DNA of 64,000 bases, taken from contig JAPTYO010000005.1 of NCBI GenBank assembly GCA_036873135.1, positions 13,184,166-13,248,165 on the forward strand. Direction: 5' to 3'. The stretch comes from Clarkia xantiana subsp. parviflora. Its lineage: Eukaryota; Streptophyta; Magnoliopsida; Myrtales; Onagraceae. Below the pieces are notes generated by a model. That model was given only the letters and a program-made list of their open reading frames with translations, was not told where the DNA came from and ran no database searches. Below, piece by piece: positions 12,302-23,464 of this stretch. Each line of letters starts with the position of its first letter. Positions within the stretch are counted from its first letter, which is position 1. Both the position numbers and the translations under genes were made by a program.

Positions 12302-15300
12302 TTCTCCCATCCTTTTCTTCTTCCTCTTTTCTTTCTTGGAAGACATCCTTGATTCCATATAGCTTCAACAAAGCCAAGTGTTGGTTCTTCACTAAAGCCT
12401 TGGTTAACAAGTCAGCTAGCTGATCCTTTGAAGGAATGTAGTGAACATCAATCCTGCCTTGTCCAATGTGATGTCTTGTGAAATGACAATCCAATTCAAT
12501 GTGTTTGGTACGCTCATGAAACATTGGATTTTTAGCAATCTTCACAGCTGCTTGACTATCTGTGTATATAGGGATAGGAAAGTTTACTTGCAATCCAAGT
12601 TCCTTGAGAATCCTTCCTATCCAAAGTGCCTCTTGAATAGCAACTCTAAGGCACCTATACTCTGCTTCAGCACTTGATAGGGAAATGGTATCTTGCTTCT
12701 TGACCTTCCAAGCTATCATAGCTCCTCCTAGCTTTACACAATAGGCACTCACTGATTTCCTACTAAAAGGGCAAGCAGCCCAATCAGAGTCACAAAACAA
12801 GCTCAAATTAAGGTGGTTGTTGGAAGGATAGATCAAGCCTTGGCCTGGGGTGCCCTTGATGTACTTGATTATCCTAATGGCAGCTTCATAGTGAGACTTC
12901 TTTGGCTTGTCTACAAATTGACTTAGTCTCTGGACTGAGAAGCTAATGTCTGGTCTTGTCATTGTAAGATAGAGCAATTTGCCAATAAGTCTTCTAAATG
13001 AAGTAGCATCCTCTAATAGCACATCATCAGTGTTTGAGTTGGATGCTTTGTCATACTCATGTGTGGTGAGCTTGACATTGAATTCCATAGGAGTTTCAGA
13101 AGGCCTTGCAGCCCCTAAGCCAGCCTCCTCAATGAGCTCCATATCATATTTCCTTTGATTGATCACAAGGCCTTGATTTGATCTTGCAATTTCCAAACCC
13201 AAGAAGTACCTCAAGTCCCCCAAATCCTTCAACTTGAAGTGTATTTGAAGTGTGTGTTTCAATTGATTGATCATCCTGGTATTGGAACCAGTGATTAGAA
13301 GATCATCAACATAGATTAATAGAAACACCTTGTCATTGCCTTGTATCTTGGTGAACAAGGAATGATCTGAGGCACATTGTGTATAACCATTCTTCAACAA
13401 TGTTTGGGTGAGCTTGATGTTCCATTGCCTTGAAGCTTGTTTGAGGCCATATAGGGACTTCTTAAGCTTGCATACACGTTTGGTAGACCCTTCAAGAGAC
13501 TTTGAAGGATCAAAACCTTGTGGAATATCCATGTACACTTCCTCAGTTAAGTCACCTTGAAGAAAAGCATTGTTGACATCCATATGGTATAATCCCCAAG
13601 ATTTGGCAGCTGCCAATGCTAAGATGATCCTCACTGTGTCCATCTTGACCACACGAGAGAATGTCTCATTGAAATCAGTCCCTTCCACTTGAGTGAATCC
13701 TTTGGCAACTAATCTTGCTTTATACCTTTCAATGGAACCATCAGAGTTGTACTTGACCTTGAAGACCCATTTGCAACCTATTGAAGATTTTCCTTGAGGA
13801 AGTTCCATGAGTTCCCAAGTGTTGTTTGCTTGAAGGGCTTGTATCTCTTCCTTCATGGCCAAAATCCAATTGGGATCCTTGATTGCTTGTTTGTAGGAGC
13901 TTGGTTCCTTGATTTTGTCAATGGCAGCCAAGAAGCATTTGTATTGAGGGCCTAAAGTGTCATATGACATATACCTCTCCATGCCAAAAGTGGCATTGGA
14001 ACTTGATCTTTGTTGAAGTTCAGCAATCCTTGCACTTCTCTTTGGTTGTGGTGGATTGAGTTGTGCAATTCTAAGACTCCTCCTTAGATTAGAAGGTTGG
14101 GGTGGATCATCCACAATGGGTGGTTGAGGTGTTGGAGTTTGTTGAGGTGGTGGAACTTCATTGATTGGGATGTGTCTTTGTATATCCTCATCAAAGTAAG
14201 TTGGATTCTCTTGTGGGAAGTCTTCAATGGATTTCTTGGCTCCCAATCAAGATGGAATGAGAGACTTTAAAGCATCCTTGGACATGATAAACGGGAAGAT
14301 GTCTTCATGAAATGAAACATCCCTTGAAACATGAAACATTGAGTTGGAAATGTTCATCACAAGGTATCCTTTTTGTGAAGTTGAATACCCCATAAGGATG
14401 CATGGTTCAGCCCTTGGACTAAACTTGTCATGGTTGTTCAATTTGGTTGCAAAGCATAAGCAACCAATGGTTCTCAAATGAAGAAGAGAAGGTGCTTTCC
14501 CATATAGCACTTCCATAGGTGATTTGAACTTCAAGATGGAGGTGGGTAGCCTGTTGAGCAAGTAACAAGCATTGAGTATGCAATATCCCCAATGTCTCAA
14601 TGGCATAGAAGCTTGAAACCTTATGGCTCTAGCAATGTTGAGAATGTCCCTATGTTTGCGTTCAACCCTGCCATTTTGTTGTGGTGTATGCTCACAACTT
14701 GTTTGATGAAGAATCCCAAATTGAAGAAGTAAATCTTTGCACAATGAGTTGATGAACTCAGTCCCATTGTCACTTCTCAAAGTCTTGACCATTGTACCAA
14801 ATTGAGTCTTGACCATGATCAAGAAATTCTTGATGTGCAAGAAGGTGTCACTCTTGTGTCTCATCAAATAGACCCAAGTTTCTCTTGAATGATCATCAAC
14901 AATGGTCAAGAAATATTGATTGTTCTTGAAGGTAGGCACCTTGTATGGTCCCCATAGATCCATGTGAATCAAATCAAAAGGCTTTGAAGCAATTGAATCA
15001 CTGATTGGAAATGAAAATCTAGATTGCTTTGCAAGAGGACAAATAGTGCATTGTTTGATACAACCATAGGTCTTATTCAAGCCTAAAACATCCAAATGGT
15101 TCAAATATTGTTTTGAGACATGACCCAAACACCTATGCCATCTCAATACTTCATCCTTATTCCCCAAGCAAGTAGCTGCTATCTTCCTTGGGCTTGAAGG
15201 CACCACATCCTTCAAGGTGTACAATCCTTTATTCCATTGCCCAATCACCATGGACTTGCCACTCTGGCCCTGAAGCAACACATGATCACAAGTAAAGATC

Positions 15301-15439
15301 ACGTTGCAATTTAACTGGCTAGGCAACCTAGAGACTGAGATCAAATTGAACTTGAAATCAGGGACCAAAAGGATGTTAGTCAATGTGAATCCACTTGAGA
15401 AAGAGCAAGAACCAATATGGGTCACTTTGCACTTGTGAC
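12297..15439 (-). pseudogene. Copia-B pol: integrase, reverse transcriptase, RNase H
   Basis: This is the downstream part of the polyprotein, cut off from gag-protease by the Gypsy insertion at 15439. In order: GAG-pre-integrase zinc motif (RCLGHVSKQYLNHL, then CTICPLAKQSRFSF); integrase core with DLWGPYK, the aspartate in LRSDNGTEF and the glutamate in PQQNGRVERKHR; reverse transcriptase with HMDVNNAFLQGDL and catalytic YVDDLLITGS; Copia RNase H (CDSDWAACPFSRKS, then LSSAEAEYR). A TGA at 14247-14249 splits it into 392 and about 648 codons in the same frame. Both parts otherwise read cleanly, in line with a recent insertion. Called a pseudogene because of the stop and the split. Confidence 0.9.
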
Positions 15440-16084
15440 TGTTGGATCGCGGCAGGAACTCCGGTTACGGCGACGGAATCCTTAGCTCCTTGCAATCCTG
15501 CAGAAGGGGAGTAGAGGGCAGTGGCCCAGAATCCCTCTCCGATGCTTAACGTAAGTACGGTGATCAACAAGCAAGCAGTATGTGTATATGTGTGTAAAAC
15601 GTAACCTTAACCTGAGATAACTTCCCTCCTTTTATAGGGGGAAGGCTATCTCAGTTACCTGATTAGGCGGTTGGACTGTGATCCACTATCCCACATATCT
15701 CGCCGTGTATCTCGCCACATATCTGTACAGATGTGTGTATCCCACATATCTCGCCCATTATATCACTACTGTGATCATGGCGAGGTTTCCGGGATTGTGC
15801 CCTCACTGGTGGGTCTCGATCATTATCGGAGACTCCCAAGTTGTATCATTGAGGATTCTCTGTCGGGGAGTGATGTCAACTCTCTTATCGGGACCGACCA
15901 CGTCCAGGTCCGATAACATCGGGGCTCTCCCCTATCGGGGCTGTGCTCACTCGGGGTTATTCTCCGTCGGGGCCTCCGTCTGTCGGGGCCCTTGGCCTTC
16001 CAGCAACCCAGCTCCTAGCCCAACGGGCCTAGTCGCCGTCTGTCAATCGTTAAGGGGCCTAACGGCCTTAAGCGGGGCCCATCA
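15440..16084 (-). repeat. Gypsy-B 3' LTR
   Basis: 645 bp with TG...CA ends. The sequence immediately inside (tttgcccccaaggcg, plus) is the complement of a G-rich polypurine tract and marks the 3' side. Plus-strand frames at 15671-16301 recur in the other LTR and are not genes. Confidence 0.93.
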
Positions 16085-16525
16085 TTTGCCCCCAAGGCGT
16101 GAGGGACTTATAGTGCGTCGCGTCTTTCAATATCGGACCCTTCAACATCCCAGTCGGGGTCTTTGTTTAAAACATCGGAGGCCATTGCCCTACTTTTGTC
16201 GGAGGCCTTTGCCTCGGATCTCTTTCAAGGTCTTTTGGAATCTTGCTTGGATTCGAGGGGATTTCTTAATCAGACCAGCATTAAATGCTGATAGAAGGTG
16301 AAGGAACGTCTCGGGTTCTGCACGCCTGCTTTCTGAAAAAGCACTTTTCAACCACCCCGGTACGTCATCATTCCTGTCTTATCTGTCCCATGCGTCCTGA
16401 CGGTTCAGATTGAAACCGTTTCGCCTTCTTCGAATTAGCACGTTTCCCCTTGGGCGATTCTGATTGAATCGTTTTGAATTCTGTGGCTCAGATTGCCCAC
16501 CCCTTCAGTTCTCTTTTCCTTCTCT

Positions 16526-16532
16526 TATAAAA
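16526..16532 (+). promoter_or_regulatory. Candidate TATA box for the antisense gene
   Basis: TATAAAA in a pyrimidine-rich context (ccttctcttataaaaccc), about 127 bp upstream of the antisense ATG at 16659. The intervening DNA is CT-rich, like many plant 5' UTRs. It lies outside the LTR and on the strand opposite to gag-pol. A start site about 30 bp downstream would give a leader of about 100 bases. This is inferred from sequence only. Confidence 0.55.
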
Positions 16533-16658
16533 CCCTAAACTCAGACATTGTTTCACTTTTCCTTTACTTCTTCTTCTCTGCGATCCCAAGAGCCCTTATT
16601 CTTCATACTTCAAGGTTTCACCGGCACCCAGATTTTTCCGATCAACGCTTCAGTCACC

Positions 16659-19445
16659 ATGTCTGGTAAGATTTTTCACCTTATTCCCTTTTTCCTTTCA
16701 TATTTGATCTTCTTAGGTTTCAATTTTCCCCTCCTTCCTTCCCTCGACGATTTTCAGCCGAGGGATGTGCCACCAACAGCGGGTCTTCTCTTGTTGGACC
16801 ACCTTTCGTCTTCAAGTATCTCAAGAACTCGCTTGCGCCTATTAACTACGATAGGGCTTGCGTAGAATGTGGTATCTTCGAATCCTCCTTCGGAGCTCGC
16901 TATCCCTACGAGCAATTCCAATTCAATCCTCGCGACACCCGGGTTACACTCCCCAAAGGAGACGAGGTGTTCATCTCCCCAGGGAAAATTCGTGCGGGAA
17001 TCCGACTCCCTTTTTGTCCGAGTTGGGTGGAGCTATGCAACCACTACAAAACTTACCCCACGACCTTCTCTCCACACGCAATCCGTACATGGATTGCCTT
17101 CCAAGTGTGGTGTGATATCAACAAAGAGGACTGGAGCTATACTCTGGAGCTCTGGCGGGTCCTCTACAAGATGACCTGTAACAAAGATGGGATTTGCTCC
17201 TTTACCCCCCGCCAACCCGAGGGGACCGATGAACAGTATAAGGAGATGGGCTGGGATAAGAAGGTGTCTTGGAGGATTTGCAAGGAACGAGCCATCATCC
17301 ACGATAAGGGGCACGACAACGCTAATTGGAAAGAACAATACTTTTTCATCAAGCCTGGTCCCATCGAATGGCCGAAGACCGTCGTGGAAGCTGATCCTCC
17401 TGTGCCCTTCCGTACATGGTCGGAGCAGACCAAGAGGGCCTTGATGCTCATCCAGGCCCGTCGCTTGGAGGAGGGTTATCAGCCCTTCGAGGCCACTTCT
17501 GTCACTGACCGACAGCGGATAAAAATTTCCATTATGCTGATTGATCCCGAAGCTGGGGGAAAAATTCGTGATGGCCCTTCCAATGTAATTTTCTGGGTAA
17601 TCTTCTAATTAATTTTTGTTTTCACTGCTTACAGCCCATCGATCATCGCTGACCGCCCATCTGTTTCAGGAGGACACCGATGCCTCCCATTCGCTGAAGC
17701 GTAAGAAGAAGTCCTCATCCAGGAGAAAGGCTTCTGCCGCGTCGGAGCCGTCTCGGAAGAAGGCGAAGACCTCCGAGGCACCAAGGTCTGCCCCCACACC
17801 CGAGGGGCAGACTAATGCGGACGTGGTTAGGGCCGCCTTCGGCGTCCGTTCCGAAAAGGAAGGTAAGGAAGTTTTTCGTGCTATAAAAAGATATAGAGAG
17901 TTGGTACCTCAAGACCTTCAGGCCTCCGACATGGAAGGGCGGATTAGGGATGTCAAGAATATCCTCCGAGGGGAAACTCCACACGTTCTCGAAGCGGGTT
18001 GCTATGACTTTTTTGGCTGCGAGAGATATGTGGAGCGTTGTCTGATTTGGTATACCGATGTTAATTTACTTCCTCACCTTGTTCGCCCCGCTGCAGGTCC
18101 CACGGACGTCGCCCCTGCTGCACCTGCCTCAGACCCCGTGCCTGCAGCGGAGCTGGGGGTGGGAGATGCCCCGACGGAAGTCCGTGGCGAATTCGGTCGG
18201 GTGACTAGCTTGGAGGACTCCCCCTCCTAGGACCAAGCTGAGGAGGAAGGCCTAATCCTCCGAGGAAAATCAAGGTCGACTCCTGCTAAGTCACCCGGTA
18301 AGGAGACGTCCCCACTCCCCTTCACGCCCCCATCGTCACCAGTTAGGGGCGCGGCCTCCGAAGCCCGGACAAGTGAGGATGGGGGAGCTCGCCTGGTAGT
18401 ACCTCCATTCCCCTTGGATGGAGAATACTACCAGGCCTTTTCTTCAGACCAGAGTGCAGAGCCTTGGAGGCCAGTGGAGTCTCTACAGGAGGTTTCTCTA
18501 CATCGGGGGTGCCAGGAGGAGAACTTGGCCTTGCACTTGGTGTCGGGCTCGATTCCACCCTCACTAAGGCGCCCCCTTTCACTGGAAGGGGAGGACATCA
18601 AGGCGGACATCCGTCGAATGGCTGTCCGTCGGATAGAGGTAGGTTACACTTTGCTTTTGTTCATCTGAAAGTATTCCGACTCTTAAATACTAAGTTGCAT
18701 TTGTCCTCAGGAAATGGCGGACCAGGATCGTTGCTTTGGCTACATCCTGTCCCTGCAGGAGGCTTTGGAGCAAGAACGGGCCAACTCCAACCTCGAGAGC
18801 TTGACCAAGCTCCAGGAGGACCTAGCCGCCTCCGAGGCGTCAAGGCTCCGAGCGGAGGAAGGCAGAAAGCAGGCCGAAGAAGGTTGGCAGCGGGCCGAGG
18901 AGGGTAGGCAGCAGGTCGAGGAGGGTAGGGCCAAGCTTGCTCAAGAGGCTCAATCCCAGCAGAGGCAGATTCTAAGCCTTGAGAGCTCGCTTAGGCGGGA
19001 GCAGCAAACGGCCTTGGCTAATCGGAGCCAGGCTGCCTTCGATAAGGCAGAATTGAAAGAAACTGCTGAGCGGCTGAAGCTTGAGAAACAGAGGGTCATC
19101 GCGGAGCTGGAGGAGGCAAAGGCGGAGCATTGCGCCCAAATAGCAAACGCGAAGGTTCGGGGCCGCGAAGAATATCGGAGCTCGGAGGACTTCAAAGCAG
19201 ATGCGGCGAAGCATTGTCAGGAAGACCTGCAGAATGCCTTCCTTGACATCGTCGAAGAGCTTAACGAAACTTACGGGGACTCCATCGACCTGAGGAAGTC
19301 CAAGATTCTCGGCCGAGCCGCAGAAAGGTACTTTAGCCTCCCGTCGGAGAGTTCCTCTGAAGATGTCGACGACGCTCCTGCAAATCCCTCTGAGCCTGCC
19401 CCTCCGAAGCCCTCTGAAGATCCAACATCCGAGGACCGAGCTTAA
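16659..19445 (+). CDS. Antisense spliced ORF of the Tat Gypsy element, with one in-frame TAG
   Basis: Proposed join(16659..16665,16758..17596,17670..18638,18711..19445), 850 codons including the stop. Every intron has GT-AG ends: tctg/gtaag to ttcag/ccg; tgg/gtaat to ttcag/gag; gag/gtagg to cctcag/gaa. All joins keep the frame. An alternative second donor (aat/gtaat at 17585) also keeps it. The N-terminal half (FSPHAIRTWIAFQVWC region) resembles the Transposase_28 / putative gypsy-type transposon family. A lysine/arginine-rich segment follows (LKRKKKSSSRRK, a possible nuclear signal), then a proline/acid-rich linker and a C-terminal coiled coil of E/Q/R heptads with AAKHCQEDLQNAF. A TAG at 18228-18230, one base from CAG, interrupts exon 3. 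The function of such ORFs is unknown. Coding is supported by long open exons that meet only at splice sites. Confidence 0.72.
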
Positions 19446-19603
19446 TTTGTTACAACTTAAGTCCTTGTAATCTTTTATCGTTATCTTTCTCGTATGGAAC
19501 TTCTTAGGCCTTCGAGCCTTTTATTAATATCATTTCCGGCTACCTTATATTCTTCGTAGCGCTTTTGTCGGACTCTAAGAATCTTAAGGCTTTCTGTCGT
19601 CCT

Positions 19604-20026
19604 AAGACGCTTTTTAATCGATCCTTAAAAACTTAAGGATTTTTCGGACGTCCTATGACGCTTTTTAATCGAACCTTAAAAACTTAAGGAATTTTCGGAC
19701 GTCCTATGACGCTTTTCATCGAACCTTAAAATCTTAAGGAATTTTCGGACGTCCTATGACGCTTTTTAATCGAACCTTAAAAACTTAAGGATTTTTCGGA
19801 CGTCCAATGACGCTTTTTATCGAACCTTAAAAACTTAAGGAATTTTCGGACGTCCTATGACGCTTTTTAATCGAACCTTAAAAACTTAAGGAATTTTCGG
19901 ACGTCCTATGACGCTTTTTAATCGAACCTTAAAAACTTAAGGATTTTTCGGACGTCCAATGACGCTTTTTAATCGAACCTTAAAAACTTAAGGATTTTTC
20001 GGACGTCCAATGACGCTTTTTAATGT
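19604..20026. repeat. 51-bp tandem array, about 8 units
   Basis: Nine occurrences of gacgctttt spaced about 51 bp, with units of the form gacgctttttaatcgaacc, ccttaaaaacttaagg, then ttttcggacgtccta. Units differ by a few substitutions and one-base indels. Each contains the hairpin-forming block CCTTAA-aaac-TTAAGG. The array lies between the antisense gene's stop and the end of pol, where Tat elements are known to carry tandem repeats that can seed satellites. Confidence 0.92.
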
Positions 20027-20147
20027 ATCGAGAACAACTTAGGAATACTTTGATCAGAAGTAACCTTTTTATTGATGTCTTTAACATAGCATGCACCACT
20101 CAGGGCGACTTAATTACATCTTCGCGCCTCTACGGACGACTTATTTG

Positions 20148-23100
20148 TCAAACATGACATTTCTTCAGATGTTCACCACTAAAGGTGTTTCTTAATACCT
20201 TGCCATCGGGGTCTTCTAACTTGTAAGCATTCGGAGCCGGCATGCCTACGATCTTGTAAGGCCCTTCCCATTTCGGGGACATCTTGTTGATCCGATCTTG
20301 TAGGGCGAACTCATTTCGACGTAGGACTAGTTCTCCCGCGTAGAACTGGCGCGATTTAACCTTCCGATTATAATACCTGGCCGTTGCCAAACGCATCCGA
20401 GCTTGCACTATGTCGGCCTCCAGCCGTTTTTCTCTAGCAAGGATAACTCCAGGCGCCTTGTTTCGTCATTCGTCAAAGGTCCTATCCTGGCTCTTTCTGG
20501 ACTTGTCGAGGGTTCATAGCTTCTGGTTCGATGGGACGCCACAGCGATTTCCACGGGAGCGACCGCCTCCGTCCCATAAACAAGTGCAAACGGGGTTTCA
20601 CCTGTTGACCGCTTGGGTGTCGTTCGGACCGCCCACAATACGTTCTCCAGTTCGTCCAGCCATTTTCCGTCCAAAGCATAAACCCTCTTCTTCAAGCCCT
20701 CCATCACGATTTTGTTGGCAGCCTCCACCTGCCCATTGGTCTGAGCGTGGTGGACGGATGCTGTCCGATGCTCGATACCAAACTCGTCTAGGAACTTCTC
20801 CAACTGAGCCCCATTAAACGGCGGACCATTGTCACTGATGATCACCTTCGGCACCCCATATCTCGACAAAATTCGGGTCTGAAGGAACTTAATAATATGT
20901 CCCGCTGTTGTCTTGGCTAACGGCTTAGCCTCGATCCACTTCGAGAAGTAGTCAATCGCGACAAGCAAATGTGTGCACTGGCTCTTTGCTTTCGGAAGGG
21001 GTCCCACCAGGTCAATGCCCCACTGTGCGAAGGGCCAAGCACTCCCAATGGGCATCAAATCAGCGGCGGGGGCTGTGATATTCGAAGCATATCTCTGACA
21101 CGCGTCACAGGCTCGAACAAGCGCCGTTGCTTCCTTATTCATCGTAGGCCAATAATATCCCAAGTTCAACGCCTTCCTCAGGATAGATCGAGCGCCTTCG
21201 TGACAGGCTGCGACTCCTTCATGCAATTCCCTCAGAATCCGAGTCGTATCGGGTTCGGCCACGCATTTCAAGAAAGGTGTCGAAAGCAGACCCTTCTTGT
21301 ACAACTGGTTATCCACCATTGCGTAATTAATTGACATTCGTCGCAGTCGCTCCGCTGCCACTTTATCTTCAGGAAGTGCCCCCGTAGTTAAGTACACAAT
21401 TATTGGGGTCATCCAAGTGGGTTCCTCCTCTGACCCTGTTCCGATAGCGCACACCTCCGACGGATCGGTGGTCGATAGAATCACCTTCTCCAAGAAGTGT
21501 ACCTCCCGACTCTCTTCCAAAGGTGCCCCCAAGGCAAATTTGCTCAAGGCATCAGCTTCCACATTCTCTCCCCTCGGAATTGCCTCGATATCAAAGCTTT
21601 TGAAGCTCTCCTTTAAGGTCCGAGCCTCTTGAAGGTACTTCTTCATGATCGGGTTCTTTGCTCCATATTGCCCCCGGACCTGATTTACAATCAGACTTGC
21701 ATCACACTTCACCCTCAAATGTTCAATTCCAGTGCCTTTTGCGATTTTCAGCCCCGTTATGAGAGCTTCATACTCCGCCTCGTTATTGGTGGCTCTAAAT
21801 GTTAGGGCCAATGCATATCGAAGTGGCTCTGCCCCATCTGGCGGAATCAATACGAACCCCGCACCCGATCCATCCGAGCTTGAGGAGCCATCCGTGTACA
21901 ACTCCCAGCTGTTCTCCTTGTTTGGCTGTTCCGACTGCTCCGCCGTCGGGACCTCTTCAGTATTCCCGGTTGCCCCCTCTACTGTTTCCGTTGCTTCAGG
22001 ATCGGGAATAGTAGATTCAACTATAAAGTCGGCCAATGCCTGCCCTTTGATAGCTGTTCTCGGAGCGAAATGAATTCGAAACTCGCTAAGTTCCACGGCC
22101 CACTTTACTAGTCTCCCCGACGCATCAGGCCGGTTCAAGAAGTGTTTCAATGGCTGATCAGTCAACACCGTAATTTCATGCGCATGGAAGTAGGGCCGTA
22201 ACTTTCTAGCAGTAATAATCAACGCAAAGAGGTACTTCTCAATCGGAGGGTAATTCATTTCACTCTTGGCAAACGCCTTGCTTACATAATAGACGGGAAT
22301 CTGATTGCCCTCGACAGCTTTAACTAAAACAGAGCTTATTGCAAACGAAGAAATAGCCAAATAAAGATAGAGCGGCTCGCCTGGAGTTGGCTTCGCAAGT
22401 GGCGGGAGGGTGCGGAGATGTTGTTTGAGCGCTTGGAACGCCTCCTCACATTTAGCAGTCCATTCGAACTGTCGGTTGGCTCTTAGTACACTGAAAAATG
22501 GCATCGACCGGTCGCTTGCCTTGGATAAGAAGCGATTCATCGAAGCCAGTCGACCGTTCAGCACTTGCACCTCCCTATGGTTTGTCGGGGACTGCATCTC
22601 CTCTATCGCCCTTAGTTTTTCGGGATTCACCTCGATCCCCCTCTGGCTCACCATGAAGCCTAAGAACTTCCCCGAATGTACTCCGAAAGCACATTTGGCT
22701 GGATTCAGGCGGACCTGGTGGAGCTGCATCCTCTCGAAGGCCATTGCCAAGTTGCCAACGTGGTCTGATGCTCGTCGGGACTTCACCAGCATGTCATCTA
22801 CATAGGCTTCCATGGTACTCCCAATCATATCCCCGAACAGTTTGTTCACCATCCTCTGATACGTCGCCCCCGCATTCACCAGGCCGAAAGGCATGACGTC
22901 GTACTGGAAGACTTCACTGTCCGCGTAAAAGGCGGTGTGTGGGGCATCCTTTTTCGCCATCTTTATCTGGTTATAACCAGAATAAGCATCCATAAAGCTT
23001 AGCAGCTCATGCCCCGATGTAGCATCCACCAATTGGTCGATCCGAGGGAGCGGATAACAGTCCTTCGGGCAAGCCTTGTTCAAGTCGCGGAAGTCAACAC

Positions 23101-23464
23101 ACATCCGCCACTTCCCGTTGCTCTTCCTCACCAGTACTGGGTTGGCTACCCAAGTTTGGAATCGGATCTCCCTAATGAATCCAGCGTCGAGCAACCTGCC
23201 AACCTCCTGCTGGATTGCAATCCTTTTGTCTGTTCCCATCGGACGTCTCTTCTGCGCGATCGGCTTGATCGTGGGGTCGATATTCAATTCATGCTCGATC
23301 ACGTCCCGACTGATTCCCGGCATATCGCTCGGGGACCAGGCAAATAACTCCTTGAATTCTTTCAATAGGGCGATCAACTCCTGAGCTTTTTCCTCGGATA
23401 GGGCGGATCCGATCTTTACCCTCCTCTCGGGCCCATCTATCTCGACTTCTTTTAGGTCCTCCAT
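20148..23464 (-). pseudogene. Gypsy-B pol: RT, RNase H, second RNase H, integrase
   Basis: Starts at ATG 23464, which overlaps the end of gag-protease by 13 bases in another frame. In order: reverse transcriptase (GKWRMCVDFRDLNKACPKD, FMPFG-type VMPFGLVNAGATYQ, catalytic YVDDMLVKS); first RNase H with ITVLTDQPLKHFL; second, archaeal-type RNase H (ELYTDGSSSSDGSGAG, FRATNNEAEYEALI, NVEADALSKFAL); integrase zinc finger (HEGARSILRKALN, CDACQRY) and core (WGIDLVGPLP, ISDNGPPFNG, HAQTNGQVEAANK). Near 20423 an A-run has lost one base (or gained two), so the frame ends at 20408 and the last 86 codons continue in another frame to 20148. The final domain includes MSPKWEGPYKIVG. One small frameshift makes it formally broken; everything else looks functional. 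Confidence 0.9.

Noticed and set aside
15671..16301. Plus-strand open frames in the Gypsy-B LTR, repeated at 26035-26452
   Set aside because: They lie within both LTRs, contain no domain, and simply reflect LTR duplication.
19604..20026. CRISPR array
   Set aside because: Units are contiguous 51-bp repeats without unique spacers, in a plant retrotransposon.
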